A stretch of 64,000 nucleotides of DNA from Sphingobacteriales bacterium 44-61. Lineage in GTDB: Bacteria; Bacteroidota; Bacteroidia; Chitinophagales; Chitinophagaceae. Positions within the stretch are counted from its first letter, which is position 1. Every line of letters begins with the position of its first letter. Shown here in pieces: positions 35,970 to 43,592 of the stretch. Below the pieces are notes generated by a model. The model saw only the letters and a program-made list of their open reading frames with translations, was not told the DNA's origin and made no database searches. A program made the position numbers and the translations under genes. Location of the stretch: the NCBI GenBank assembly GCA_001898405.1, contig MKTW01000004.1, forward strand, positions 260,156-324,155, written 5' to 3'.

Positions 35970-37217
35970 ATGGCAGAATGGAACAAAATAATCTGGTTCA
36001 TTATCACCCTCATTCTCATGGGTTTCTTTGCAGGGATAGAGATGGCTTATTATAGTGCCAACCGCCTTAACATTGAATTGCGGAAAAAACAGGGCGGCAC
36101 TTCCGGCCACCTGTTGGCGAAATTCATTGACGCCCCTGCCAGCTTTATCGGCACCACGCTGATCGGCTTCACTCTTTTCCTGGTATTTTTTGGATTGGTG
36201 TTCAGTGCTGTACTGAAACCGATCTGGGATTATATGCACGTGAACGATCTGGTGCGCATTATCGTGGAAATAGCCGTTGCCACCCTGATGGTGCTGATCT
36301 TTGCAGAATTCTTACCCCGCGCCATTTTCCGGGCGCGCAGCAATAGCCTGTTAAGCCGCCTGGCCCTGGTCACCGATTTCTTTTACCAGGTATTTTCACC
36401 TATTGCAGAAGCTTTTATCAGCCTGTCTGAATGGCTGCTGAAATATGTGTTCAATGTGCGTATTGATAAGCATAAGGAGCCGTTAAGCCACGCAGAACTG
36501 AAAAATCTTTTTCATCAATCGCAGAATGAAGAGCGGCAGGACCATAATACCCAACTGCTCGAGAATGCACAGGAATTCCCAAAGGTCAGGATCCGGCAAT
36601 GCCTGGTGCCAAGAAAGGAGATCGTGGGCATAGACAGCACTGCTTCGGTACAGGAAGTGCAGCAAAAGTTTGTGGAAACAAAGCTGAGCAAGCTTGTCGT
36701 GTTTGACAATAATATCGATCATATCATCGGGTATGTGCATCAGTTGGACCTGTTCAAACAACCCGCCGATATACGGTCTATTTTATTACCGATCCCGGCC
36801 GTGCCTGCCAGCATGAGTGCTGCCGACCTGATAGGCAAATTCAGCAAGGAAAGGAAAAGCATTGCCTGGGTAGTGGACGAGTTTGGCGGCACTGCAGGCA
36901 TCATCACAATGGAAGACGTGCTGGAAGAGCTCTTTGGGGAGATACAGGATGAATACGATACCGAGAAATTCGTGGAAAAGCAACTGGCGGAAAATGAATA
37001 TATCTTTTCAGGCCGGCTGGAGCTGGATTATCTCGAAGAAAAATACGGGTTTGAATTCCCCGAAAACGATTCTGAGACCCTCTCCGGTTACATTATTAAT
37101 TATTATGAAACGATCCCCCAGCAAAAGGACCGTATCATTATCGACGATTATGAATTTGACGTGATCAGTGTGAGTGATACAAGGATCGAAACGGTTAAGT
37201 TAAAGAGATTGAAATAG
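35970..37217 (+). CDS. CNNM/CorC-type membrane protein (hemolysin C family)
   Basis: A 415-residue protein from the ATG at 35970 (the earlier TTG frame adds MLYYLYE). It has an N-terminal DUF21/CNNM transmembrane domain (about 1-185, four helices), two CBS domains (about 200-320, including VVDEFGGTAGIITMEDVLEELFG) and a C-terminal CorC/HlyC domain (about 335-415). Members act in Mg2+/Co2+ efflux; the label haemolysin is historical. In other Bacteroidota a similar fusion is called GldE, but that role is not supported by neighbours here. Confidence 0.9.
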   Translation: MAEWNKIIWFIITLILMGFFAGIEMAYYSANRLNIELRKKQGGTSGHLLAKFIDAPASFIGTTLIGFTLFLVFFGLVFSAVLKPIWDYMHVNDLVRIIVEIAVATLMVLIFAEFLPRAIFRARSNSLLSRLALVTDFFYQVFSPIAEAFISLSEWLLKYVFNVRIDKHKEPLSHAELKNLFHQSQNEERQDHNTQLLENAQEFPKVRIRQCLVPRKEIVGIDSTASVQEVQQKFVETKLSKLVVFDNNIDHIIGYVHQLDLFKQPADIRSILLPIPAVPASMSAADLIGKFSKERKSIAWVVDEFGGTAGIITMEDVLEELFGEIQDEYDTEKFVEKQLAENEYIFSGRLELDYLEEKYGFEFPENDSETLSGYIINYYETIPQQKDRIIIDDYEFDVISVSDTRIETVKLKRLK

Positions 37218-37251
37218 GGTGGCCTGCATGCCATAATCCCCCGTCGCCCCT

Positions 37252-37259
37252 TATCTTTG
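37252..37259 (+). promoter_or_regulatory. -7 box of tatC
   Basis: TATCTTTG, 23 bp before the tatC start codon, in the short gap after the CNNM gene. Confidence 0.5.
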
Positions 37260-37281
37260 CCCCCACTTTATTAAAACCCCG

Positions 37282-38139
37282 ATGGCTCTACTGGATTTTT
37301 TTAACCGAAGGAAAAAGGATGCGACCTCCGAAATGTCGTTTATTGATCATCTGGAGGAGCTTCGCTGGCACCTTATCCGTTCGGTGATCGCTATTCTGAT
37401 CTGTGCCATCGTCGTATTTATCTATTCTGATTTTATCGTTGATACAGTGTTGTTTGGCCCTACAAAGCCTGATTTTATTTCTTCCCAATGGCTGTGCAAG
37501 CTGGGAAGAAGCCTGGGCCTGGGAGATGCTATTTGCTTTACGCAGGTAAAAGCTGAGTTCCTGGAAACCACTATGACCGGCCAGTTCATAGCATCCTTTA
37601 CAGTGGCTTTTATCGGTGGTTTCATTATAGCCTTTCCTTATGTATTCTGGGAGTTCTGGCGTTTCGTGAAGCCCGCCCTTTCTGCTAAAGAGAAAAAAAA
37701 TACAAGAGGTGTTATCTTCTGGGTTTCCATGCTGTTCTTCCTGGGCGTAGCATTTGGCTACTTCATTCTGACGCCTTTCATGGTGAACTTTTATTTCAAT
37801 TACAAGCTCAGCGCGCAGATCAAGATCATGCCCACGTTTTCCGACTACCTGGAAAATCTTATTTATACCACCGTCGGCATTGGTGTATTATTTCAAATGC
37901 CTCTTTTGGTAATGGTACTCGCCAAAATTGGAATGGTAACAGGTGCGTTCCTGCGGAAATACCGTCGCCATGCTTTTGTGATCATCATCATTGCAGCCGC
38001 TATCATCACTCCTTCCACAGATCCTTTCAGTCTTACGATCGTAACTATTCCTCTCTACCTGCTGTTTGAAGCCAGCATCGTTGTGGCTTCCCGCGTCAAT
38101 AAAAAACAGGAGCTAAAGGATAAAGAAGAATGGAGCTGA
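37282..38139 (+). CDS. tatC: Sec-independent protein translocase subunit TatC
   Basis: Core receptor of the twin-arginine pathway, recognising RR signal peptides at the inner membrane. The 285 residues have six membrane segments and the N-terminal MSFIDHLEELRWHLIRS motif, with the conserved E and R residues that contact the RR motif. A family-typical FWEFWRFVKPAL loop and F-x-L-x-FG-type cytosolic region also occur. tatA/tatB are not adjacent. A larger periplasmic loop (about 60-90) is present. Confidence 0.95.
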   Translation: MALLDFFNRRKKDATSEMSFIDHLEELRWHLIRSVIAILICAIVVFIYSDFIVDTVLFGPTKPDFISSQWLCKLGRSLGLGDAICFTQVKAEFLETTMTGQFIASFTVAFIGGFIIAFPYVFWEFWRFVKPALSAKEKKNTRGVIFWVSMLFFLGVAFGYFILTPFMVNFYFNYKLSAQIKIMPTFSDYLENLIYTTVGIGVLFQMPLLVMVLAKIGMVTGAFLRKYRRHAFVIIIIAAAIITPSTDPFSLTIVTIPLYLLFEASIVVASRVNKKQELKDKEEWS

Positions 38140-38236
38140 TAACAGTTCAGGAGAAGGAGTTAATGAAGTTTCTTAATTTTACACCATTGGGCAGGGGCTA
38201 CTCCCTGTTCCGGTTAACGACCCTGAATTGTTTTAT

Positions 38237-38692
38237 ATGAATTCCTCATTCGATCTCAGCAAACCAATCGCTATCGGCAGCGATCATGCCGGCTTTGATT
38301 ACAAAGAGCAACTGATCTCTTTCCTGGAAGGGAAAGGGCTTACTTACAAAGATTTCGGCACCTATTCCAAAGATTCTGTTGACTATCCTGATTTTGCCCA
38401 CCCGGTGGCAGAAGCGGTGGAAAGCGGTGATTATGCATTCGGCATCCTGCTTTGCGGCAGTGCGAATGGCGTGGCCATTACCGCCAATAAACATCAGCAT
38501 ATCCGCGCCGGCATCTGCTGGGGCGATGAGATCGCGAAACTGGTACGCCAGCACAATGACGCCAATGTACTTTGCATCCCCGCCCGCTTTGTACGCGAAG
38601 GCGATGCAGAAAAAATGGTCAGCACTTTCATTACCACGGTATTTGAAGGCGGCCGGCATGCCAACAGGGTAGCAAAAATTGCCTGTTCATAA
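38237..38692 (+). CDS. rpiB: Ribose 5-phosphate isomerase B
   Basis: Interconverts ribose 5-phosphate and ribulose 5-phosphate. It has 151 residues from the ATG at 38237 (TTG at 38228 is the alternative). It has IAIGSDHAGFDYKEQL (Asp/His for substrate binding), DYPDFAHPVAEAVESG and the catalytic-base Cys loop LLCGSANGVAITANK. LacA/RpiB-type sugar isomerases acting on other pentoses or hexoses share these motifs, but a single copy in a housekeeping context favours RpiB. Confidence 0.93.
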   Translation: MNSSFDLSKPIAIGSDHAGFDYKEQLISFLEGKGLTYKDFGTYSKDSVDYPDFAHPVAEAVESGDYAFGILLCGSANGVAITANKHQHIRAGICWGDEIAKLVRQHNDANVLCIPARFVREGDAEKMVSTFITTVFEGGRHANRVAKIACS

Positions 38693-38793
38693 GCGGTACT
38701 GCTTGTGGACCGTTGCCAGTTGCCCGAACAACGAGCAACAAACCTCTATCCAACCATTTATCAAAACCTTCTCCTAACTCCCGGTTTTTCGCT

Positions 38794-38801
38794 TAAGTTT
38801 G
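38794..38801 (+). promoter_or_regulatory. -7 box of the M28 peptidase gene
   Basis: TAAGTTTG, 42 bp before the ATG at 38843 and inside the longer reading frame, which supports the internal start. Confidence 0.45.
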
Positions 38802-38842
38802 AACACTATTCTATTTCTATTAAAAAACATACAATTACAATT

Positions 38843-40363
38843 ATGAGAAAACTTCTGCTCCCGGTGTCCCTGGGGCTGTGCCTTTTTGCCTCGGCACAAA
38901 AGAAAAACAGTCCGGCTTATTTTGCCGCCACCATCACCGCTGAAGACATGCAGCGCCATCTTTACACCATTGCCAGCAAAGAAATGGAAGGACGCGATAC
39001 TCCTTCACCCGGCCTGGAAAAGGCTGCTGACTATATCGAAAATCATTTCAAATCCCTGGGCCTGCTGCCAGGCAACAACGGTAGCTACCGCCAAAACTAT
39101 CCGCTTTATAAAGATTCCATGACCTCTTCTTCTTTAAAAGTGAATGGAACTGCGTTTAATATCACGAAAGACTATCAGCCTATCCCCTCGATGAGCCATA
39201 CCACCGAACTCCGTTTTTCTGAAGTGGTTTTTGTTGGCTATGGTATCGTTGATGGAAGCCTGGATGCTTACAAAGACCTGAACGTAAGAGGAAAACTGGT
39301 AATGCTCCTCGATGGAATGCCGGCTGATTACAAACCTACTGCCACAGGTTTCAATTCACCTGCCAACGTTCTCTCACGCGTAGCCCGCGCACAGGAAAAA
39401 GGCGCTGCTGCTGTGCTGATCGTTTACGGCAATTACCCCCGCCAGTCGTTCAATGCTTCCGGCAGCTACATGCTGAATCAATATGTAGCAGGTATTTATC
39501 CTGAAACATTCAGTATCTCTGAAGGTGTTGCCGCCAGTATTACGGGCGTTGATGGCATTCTCGGAAAAATGAAGGCTTCCCCGCTGGCTTCACAAACCTA
39601 TAAAGCAAACATCGATCTGAGCTATATTAAAACGACTCTTACAGCCAGCGCGTCAAACGTACTGGGTATGATCGAAGGAACAGATAAGAAAGATGAATAT
39701 GTATTCCTTACCTCACATTACGACCACGTAGGTAAAAGACCTGATGGCACTATTTATTATGGTGCTGATGACGACGGCAGCGGCACTACCGGTATTCTCG
39801 AACTGGCAGAAGCATTTGCCAAAGCTAAAGCAGCAGGCAAAGGCCCACGCAGAACCATCGTGTTCATGACTGTAAGCGGTGAAGAAAAAGGATTATGGGG
39901 TTCTAATTATTATTCCAACCACCCGGTTTTCCCGCTGGATAAAACTACGGTAGACCTCAACATTGATATGATCGGCCGCATTGGCGAAGAATACCTGAAA
40001 GATAAAGACTCTGCCAACTATGTGTATGTGATCGGCGACGATAAACTGAGCACAGACCTGGCTACCATCACTGACCAGGTAAATAAAACAGTAAAAATGA
40101 AACTGGACAGGAAGTATAACGACCTGAACGATAAGAACCGCTTTTACTATCGCAGCGACCACTACAATTTTGCAGAAAAAGGAGTTCCTATCATTTTCTA
40201 CTTTAATGGTGTGCATGCCGATTATCACAGGCCAACCGATACACCAGATAAGATCAACTATAAGCTGATGGCCAAAAGAGGACAACTGGTGTTCTATACA
40301 GCCTGGGAAATGGCCAACAGGAATGATATGCTGAAACGTGATCTGAAACTGGAGAAACCCTAA
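38843..40363 (+). CDS. Secreted M28-family zinc aminopeptidase
   Basis: A 506-residue protein from the ATG at 38843, which gives a clean signal peptide (ending FASAQ). It has a PA-like insert (about 110-250, GAAAVLIVYGNYP) inside a two-zinc M28 exopeptidase. Zinc-site motifs are TSHYDHVG, GADDDGSGTTG, SGEEKGLWGS (catalytic Glu pair), LNIDMIGRIG and, near the end, HADYHRPTDTPDKI. It removes N-terminal residues from peptides in the periplasm or outside. It is isolated, with its own promoter box and terminator. Confidence 0.93.
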   Translation: MRKLLLPVSLGLCLFASAQKKNSPAYFAATITAEDMQRHLYTIASKEMEGRDTPSPGLEKAADYIENHFKSLGLLPGNNGSYRQNYPLYKDSMTSSSLKVNGTAFNITKDYQPIPSMSHTTELRFSEVVFVGYGIVDGSLDAYKDLNVRGKLVMLLDGMPADYKPTATGFNSPANVLSRVARAQEKGAAAVLIVYGNYPRQSFNASGSYMLNQYVAGIYPETFSISEGVAASITGVDGILGKMKASPLASQTYKANIDLSYIKTTLTASASNVLGMIEGTDKKDEYVFLTSHYDHVGKRPDGTIYYGADDDGSGTTGILELAEAFAKAKAAGKGPRRTIVFMTVSGEEKGLWGSNYYSNHPVFPLDKTTVDLNIDMIGRIGEEYLKDKDSANYVYVIGDDKLSTDLATITDQVNKTVKMKLDRKYNDLNDKNRFYYRSDHYNFAEKGVPIIFYFNGVHADYHRPTDTPDKINYKLMAKRGQLVFYTAWEMANRNDMLKRDLKLEKP

Positions 40364-40400
40364 AAGTTCTAATAACTGATACGTTTCAGTTTATACGATA

Positions 40401-40435
40401 CAAAAAAGCCATTCGTAATTCGAATGGCTTTTTTT
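40401..40435. terminator. Bidirectional terminator
   Basis: AGCCATTCG (40407-40415) pairs perfectly with CGAATGGCT (40421-40429), flanked by A-tract and T-tract. It serves the M28 gene and the converging deoxyhypusine-synthase-like gene. Confidence 0.9.
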
Positions 40436-40462
40436 ATGTTCTGCTGAAATGTTCATATGCTT

Positions 40463-41437
40463 TTACCAACCCAGCAACCATGCAAATATCAACGGTGCCA
40501 CAATCGTAGCATCACTCTCTACAATGTACTTCGGCGTATTGATATCCAACTTACCCCAGGTGATCTTTTCATTCGGCACTGCTCCTGAATATGATCCAAA
40601 GGAAGTAGTAGAATCACTGATCTGGCAGAAATAACTCCAGAAAGGCACATCATGCCATTCCAGGTCCTGGTACATCATGGGCACCACGCAGATCGGGAAA
40701 TCACCGGCGATACCACCACCGATCTGGAAGAAGCCAACTCCCTTACCGGCTGAATTGTTGCGGTACCAATCAGTCAGCCATACCATGTATTCAATACCGC
40801 TTTTAACAGTGCTGGCTTTCAATTCACCTTTGATGACATAGCTGGCAAAAATGTTTCCGGTTGTGCTGTCTTCCCAACCCGGCACCACGATTGGCAGGTT
40901 CTTTTCTGCTGCAGCAATGATCCAACTGTCTTTGGGATCAATTTCATAATACTGCTGAAGCTCTCCACTTAATACTGTTTTATATAAGAATTCATGCGGA
41001 AAATAGCGTTCTCCTTTTGCTTCTGCTTCTTTCCATTGTTTTACCAGGTGTTTTTGCAGGCGGCGGAAGGCTTCTTCTTCAGGAATGCAGGTATCGGTTA
41101 CGCGGTTGTAGTGATTTTCCAGCAGGTCCCATTCGTCCTGCGGGGTAAGGTCGCGGTAGTTAGGCACCCTTTTGTAATGGGTGTGCGCTACCAGGTTCAT
41201 TACATCTTCTTCAAGGTTAGCGCCGGTGCAACTGATGATATGTACTTTATCCTGGCGGATCATTTCGGCCAGGGATATTCCCAGTTCGGCAGTGCTCATG
41301 GCGCCAGCGAGCGATACAAGCATTTTACCACCTTCCAGCAAATGGGTTTCATAACCTTTGGCGGCATCCATCAAAGCAGCAGCATTAAAGTGTCGGTAAT
41401 GGTGCTGGATAAATTTTGAAACAGGTCCTTTGTTCAT
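40463..41437 (-). CDS. Deoxyhypusine-synthase-family protein
   Basis: A 324-residue NAD-dependent enzyme of the deoxyhypusine synthase fold, from the ATG at 41437; the frame to 41659 runs across a promoter and an inverted repeat. It has GVGFFQIGGGIAGDFPI near the active site. The catalytic Lys context TWGKLD (K296 in this numbering) corresponds to AVSWGKI around Lys329 of the human enzyme. Bacteria lack eIF5A, so the product is presumably a spermidine-derived polyamine (homospermidine-type) or another aminobutyl transfer; this is inference. It stands alone. Confidence 0.88.
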   Translation of the reverse strand: MNKGPVSKFIQHHYRHFNAAALMDAAKGYETHLLEGGKMLVSLAGAMSTAELGISLAEMIRQDKVHIISCTGANLEEDVMNLVAHTHYKRVPNYRDLTPQDEWDLLENHYNRVTDTCIPEEEAFRRLQKHLVKQWKEAEAKGERYFPHEFLYKTVLSGELQQYYEIDPKDSWIIAAAEKNLPIVVPGWEDSTTGNIFASYVIKGELKASTVKSGIEYMVWLTDWYRNNSAGKGVGFFQIGGGIAGDFPICVVPMMYQDLEWHDVPFWSYFCQISDSTTSFGSYSGAVPNEKITWGKLDINTPKYIVESDATIVAPLIFAWLLGW

Positions 41438-41499
41438 GTTATATGATTTTAGACCGCCTTCAGATCCGCACAACAGCGGAGACAATGCGGGATGAGCCG

Positions 41500-41580
41500 C
41501 AAAAATACAGTATTGATAAACCAGCCCTGTAAAAATTTTCATCTCCTTGCATGTCTGAATCAAATTTTTACAGGGCTGGT
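41500..41580 (-). promoter_or_regulatory. Promoter of the deoxyhypusine-synthase-like gene with overlapping inverted repeat
   Basis: TATTTTTG (minus strand, 41507-41500) fits the -7 box, 63 bp before the ATG. Immediately upstream lies a perfect 19-bp-arm inverted repeat (41520-41538 and 41562-41580, 23-base spacer) covering the expected -33 region. It could be an operator or a structured element. The remaining gap to 41806 contains only a terminator. Confidence 0.6.
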
Positions 41581-41614
41581 CAACAGGCAAATAAAAACAA
41601 GAAGTATACTGATG

Positions 41615-41648
41615 AAATAAAAATACCCTGCTTAAACAAACAGGGTAT
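41615..41648 (-). terminator. Terminator downstream of the first PepSY-like gene
   Basis: ATACCCTG (41623-41630) pairs with CAGGGTAT (41641-41648). On the minus strand it is followed by a T-rich run (complement of 41615-41622). It lies about 160 bp past the gene stop. Confidence 0.65.
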
Positions 41649-41806
41649 CTGACCGGCATATTATGCTAATGTTAATTGTTCATGCTGTTGGACCTGACTG
41701 CCGGTAGGCAGGTTTATTGTTTTGCCTGTACTGAATGATCAGCCGGATAAGGTAAATTTTGATTAAGGCAATGAACAAAAGACCAAGGAACATAAACAAT
41801 CAGGGA

Positions 41807-42250
41807 TTATTTTTTTACTTTTTCGCTGCTCAGTATTTCTCCAAGGCTGTTGAGGCGAACATTGTATCGCTTTGTTTTTTCTTCCAATACAAGTGCATAT
41901 TTAGTGCCTTCTTCATTGGAAACCTCCCTTACTTCAATCACTACAGGTGACTGGTATTTGGACTCTACTGAACGGATGATTGTAAGCGGCAGTTGATCAT
42001 AGAACATGTTGCGTATGGAACCAACGATCTCAGCTTTATCATTGAAATAAACTACAGTGCTGTGGCCACCCCATACAAAGTTTACTTTAAGCAGGCCTTC
42101 TTCTGTTTTAGACCAGATAGTGCTTTGTGCACCGGCAAACTGCTTGTTGAATACTGCTTCTGCTTTGGGGTCTGCTTTTTCAATGGGGTTGGCAAAGCTT
42201 GAGATAACTGTTGCGGTAAGAAACGCTGCGGCTAAAAAAATCTTTTTCAT
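41807..42250 (-). CDS. Small secreted PepSY-like protein (copy A)
   Basis: A 147-residue protein with a signal peptide (ending SSFAN) and a mature domain of about 125 residues. It shares a pattern with the proteins at 42594-43031 and 49678-50121: F..F..A....W......Y....F......V.YF...G......R....LP..I...V..KY, followed by EV.NEEGT.Y. This pattern resembles the PepSY-like/DUF2874 family of periplasmic proteins. EVREVSNEEGTKYALVLE is almost identical in copy B. It is probably periplasmic; function unknown. Confidence 0.8.
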   Translation of the reverse strand: MKKIFLAAAFLTATVISSFANPIEKADPKAEAVFNKQFAGAQSTIWSKTEEGLLKVNFVWGGHSTVVYFNDKAEIVGSIRNMFYDQLPLTIIRSVESKYQSPVVIEVREVSNEEGTKYALVLEEKTKRYNVRLNSLGEILSSEKVKK

Positions 42251-42312
42251 AAATAAAAAGGTTTAATGGTTAATGGTTTTTTTAATTATTGCTTTTGTTA
42301 TTTAAGACGTGT

Positions 42313-42320
42313 CAAAAATA
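42313..42320 (-). promoter_or_regulatory. -7 box of PepSY-like copy A
   Basis: TATTTTTG on the minus strand, 63 bp upstream of the start. The surrounding sequence (AAGACGTGTCAAAAATAGA, then GGTTACAG) closely matches the promoter of copy B at 43116. Confidence 0.65.
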
Positions 42321-42368
42321 GAATGGGTTACAGGAGTAAAAAAGTAAATTGGGATTGGCGGTGATGCT

Positions 42369-42405
42369 TGTTAATGATTCTAACAATTTCTAACATTCAT
42401 TAACA
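42369..42405 (-). promoter_or_regulatory. 10-bp-phased TAACA repeats upstream of copy A
   Basis: TAACA begins at 42381, 42391 and 42401, exactly 10 bp apart. The block is bounded by an inverted pair TGTTAATGA (42369-42377) and TCATTAACA (42397-42405). It lies about 50-85 bp upstream of the -7 box, where an activator such as an OmpR/CpxR-type response regulator could bind. Confidence 0.6.
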
Positions 42406-42432
42406 GAGCCATTTTAAAATTGATTATAAGTG

Positions 42433-42504
42433 TCGTAACTGGCGCAACGGTTTCGCAAAGCATGCCACGTTATGCTCTTTGCGAAACCGTTGCGCCAGTT
42501 ACGA
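42433..42504. repeat. Perfect 28-bp-arm palindrome, GCGCAAC type
   Basis: Arms 42433-42460 and 42477-42504 are perfect reverse complements around a 16-base loop. Each contains ACTGGCGCAACGG and GCAAAG. It lies between the two PepSY-like genes, upstream of copy A and past the copy B terminator. Its wording recalls the SOD terminator at 14426-14475. Confidence 0.95.
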
Positions 42505-42524
42505 TATTCTACGCCATTAAGCAA

Positions 42525-42565
42525 AAGAAGACCCCGTCTCCTGGAAGCGAGAACGGGGTTATTTT
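42525..42565. terminator. Terminator of PepSY-like copy B
   Basis: ACCCCGT (42531-42537) pairs with ACGGGGT (42553-42559), with an inner CTC/GAG extension. T-rich runs flank both sides. It sits 35 bp past the copy B stop. Confidence 0.7.
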
Positions 42566-42593
42566 TACCACACACCAAAACTAACTGCTTATA

Positions 42594-43031
42594 TTATGCT
42601 TTTGTTGCTTTTTTGTAAACACTCCATTTGCTGCCATTGCTTGATTTCAGGGTAACTTTTGAATCAGCCTGCTCAAGTGTAATGTAGTAATGAGTGCCTT
42701 CTTCATTAGATACCTCAAACAGTTCAGTGATCCAGCGGCCTGAGTATTCCTTCTTTAAAGAAGTTTGCAGGTTCATCGGCAGATCGAGTGAGCTGATATT
42801 GCGTGCAACACCCAGCGTCTGGCCATCAAAGCCGTAGAAAGCTGTTACATACTGGTCGTTGTACTGGAAAGAAGCTTTATAGTAGCCCTGGCCGCTTGCC
42901 CATTGTACATCTTTTGCATCAGCAAATTCGCTGTTGAATGCGTTCAATACTGCTGTGTTTACTTTAACGTCGTTGGCAAATACTGCAAAACTGCTGATTG
43001 CGATTGCCAGTGTAAGAATGATCCGTTTCAT
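42594..43031 (-). CDS. Small secreted PepSY-like protein (copy B)
   Basis: A 145-residue paralogue of 41807-42250. It has a signal peptide (ending AVFAN), then FNSEFADAKDVQWASGQGYYKASF, YVTAFYGFDGQTLGVARNI, SLDLPMNLQTSLKKEY and ELFEVSNEEGTHYYITLE. The strong conservation of the EVSNEEGT block between copies suggests it is functionally central. It is predicted periplasmic. It has its own promoter, nearly identical to that of copy A, and phased repeats upstream. Function unknown. Confidence 0.8.
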   Translation of the reverse strand: MKRIILTLAIAISSFAVFANDVKVNTAVLNAFNSEFADAKDVQWASGQGYYKASFQYNDQYVTAFYGFDGQTLGVARNISSLDLPMNLQTSLKKEYSGRWITELFEVSNEEGTHYYITLEQADSKVTLKSSNGSKWSVYKKATKA

Positions 43032-43115
43032 AATTTTTTTATTTTTTGTGGTTTGGTTTTTTTCTTTTTAGTTTTTATCCGGCTTTCTCAACCGTGATAT
43101 GTAACTAAGACGTAG

Positions 43116-43123
43116 CAAAAGTA
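43116..43123 (-). promoter_or_regulatory. -7 box of PepSY-like copy B
   Basis: TACTTTTG on the minus strand, 85 bp upstream of the start. The context AAGACGTAGCAAAAGTAGA plus GGTTACAG matches the copy A promoter. Confidence 0.65.
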
Positions 43124-43164
43124 GATCAGGTTACAGCTGCTCACAAGCCAATTGTGATTAATGG

Positions 43165-43210
43165 AACACTGTGTTAAACAGTGTTAAAGGCTGTTATCAC
43201 GCGTTAACCG
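43165..43210. promoter_or_regulatory. Four tandem 10-bp repeats (GTGTTAAACA type)
   Basis: Four consecutive decamers, GTGTTAAACA, GTGTTAAAGG, CTGTTATCAC and GCGTTAACCG (43171-43210), keep GTTA in exact 10-bp register. The palindrome AACACTG / CAGTGTT (43165-43171 and 43179-43185) overlaps them. The site lies between copy B (minus) and sdpR (plus). Its distance to the copy B -7 box is similar to that of the repeats at copy A. Confidence 0.65.
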
Positions 43211-43285
43211 TACATCCCTTTTTACTACCATTTGTAAACCCGAATACCACAATTGATACAGGAAAAACTTGGAGGTTTACGATAT

Positions 43286-43307
43286 TATTTAGATATTTGT
43301 CTAAATA
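43286..43307 (+). promoter_or_regulatory. Probable SdpR operator
   Basis: Perfect inverted repeat TATTTAGA - TATTTG - TCTAAATA, 20 bp before the sdpR start. This is the kind of AT-rich dyad bound by ArsR/SdpR-type repressors, so autoregulation is expected. Confidence 0.75.
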
Positions 43308-43327
43308 TTTAATGAATAGGTTGTTGT

Positions 43328-43591
43328 ATGAACACTGTTTTTAAGGCTTTAAACGATCCTACCCGCAGGAAAATACTGGAATTGTTGCAGGAAAGGGATA
43401 TGACTGCCGGTGAAATAGTGGAACAGTTTAATATTTCAGCGCCAAGCATCTCCCATCACCTTGATTTACTGAAGCAGGCTCAATTGGTAACCGCTGAAAA
43501 AGATGGCCAGTATATCTATTACTCGCTTAATACTACTGTAGTGGACGAGATCATGAAATGGTTCATGCAGTTCAAACTAAAAAGAAAATAA
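43328..43591 (+). CDS. sdpR: ArsR-family autorepressor, SdpR-like
   Basis: An 87-residue winged-helix repressor. MNTVFKALNDPTRRKILELLQERDMTAGEIV is the classic SdpR/ArsR start, the recognition helix is in ISAPSISHHLDLLKQAQLV and the wing is EKDGQYIYYSLN. No metal-binding Cys pair is present, which fits SdpR rather than metal-sensing ArsR. It is followed 1 bp later by sdpI. In Bacillus subtilis, SdpI sequesters SdpR to lift repression when the SdpC toxin is met. Confidence 0.9.
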   Translation: MNTVFKALNDPTRRKILELLQERDMTAGEIVEQFNISAPSISHHLDLLKQAQLVTAEKDGQYIYYSLNTTVVDEIMKWFMQFKLKRK

Positions 43592-43592
43592 T

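Noticed and set aside
41438-41659. Longer start of the deoxyhypusine-synthase-like gene
   Set aside because: The extra 74 codons cross the TATTTTTG promoter box and the inverted repeat and do not resemble the family.
43171-43188. GTGTTAAA direct repeat considered as a CRISPR-like or iteron array
   Set aside because: Units are only 10 bp without spacers, and the nearby genes are a periplasmic protein and a repressor, with no replication or Cas gene.
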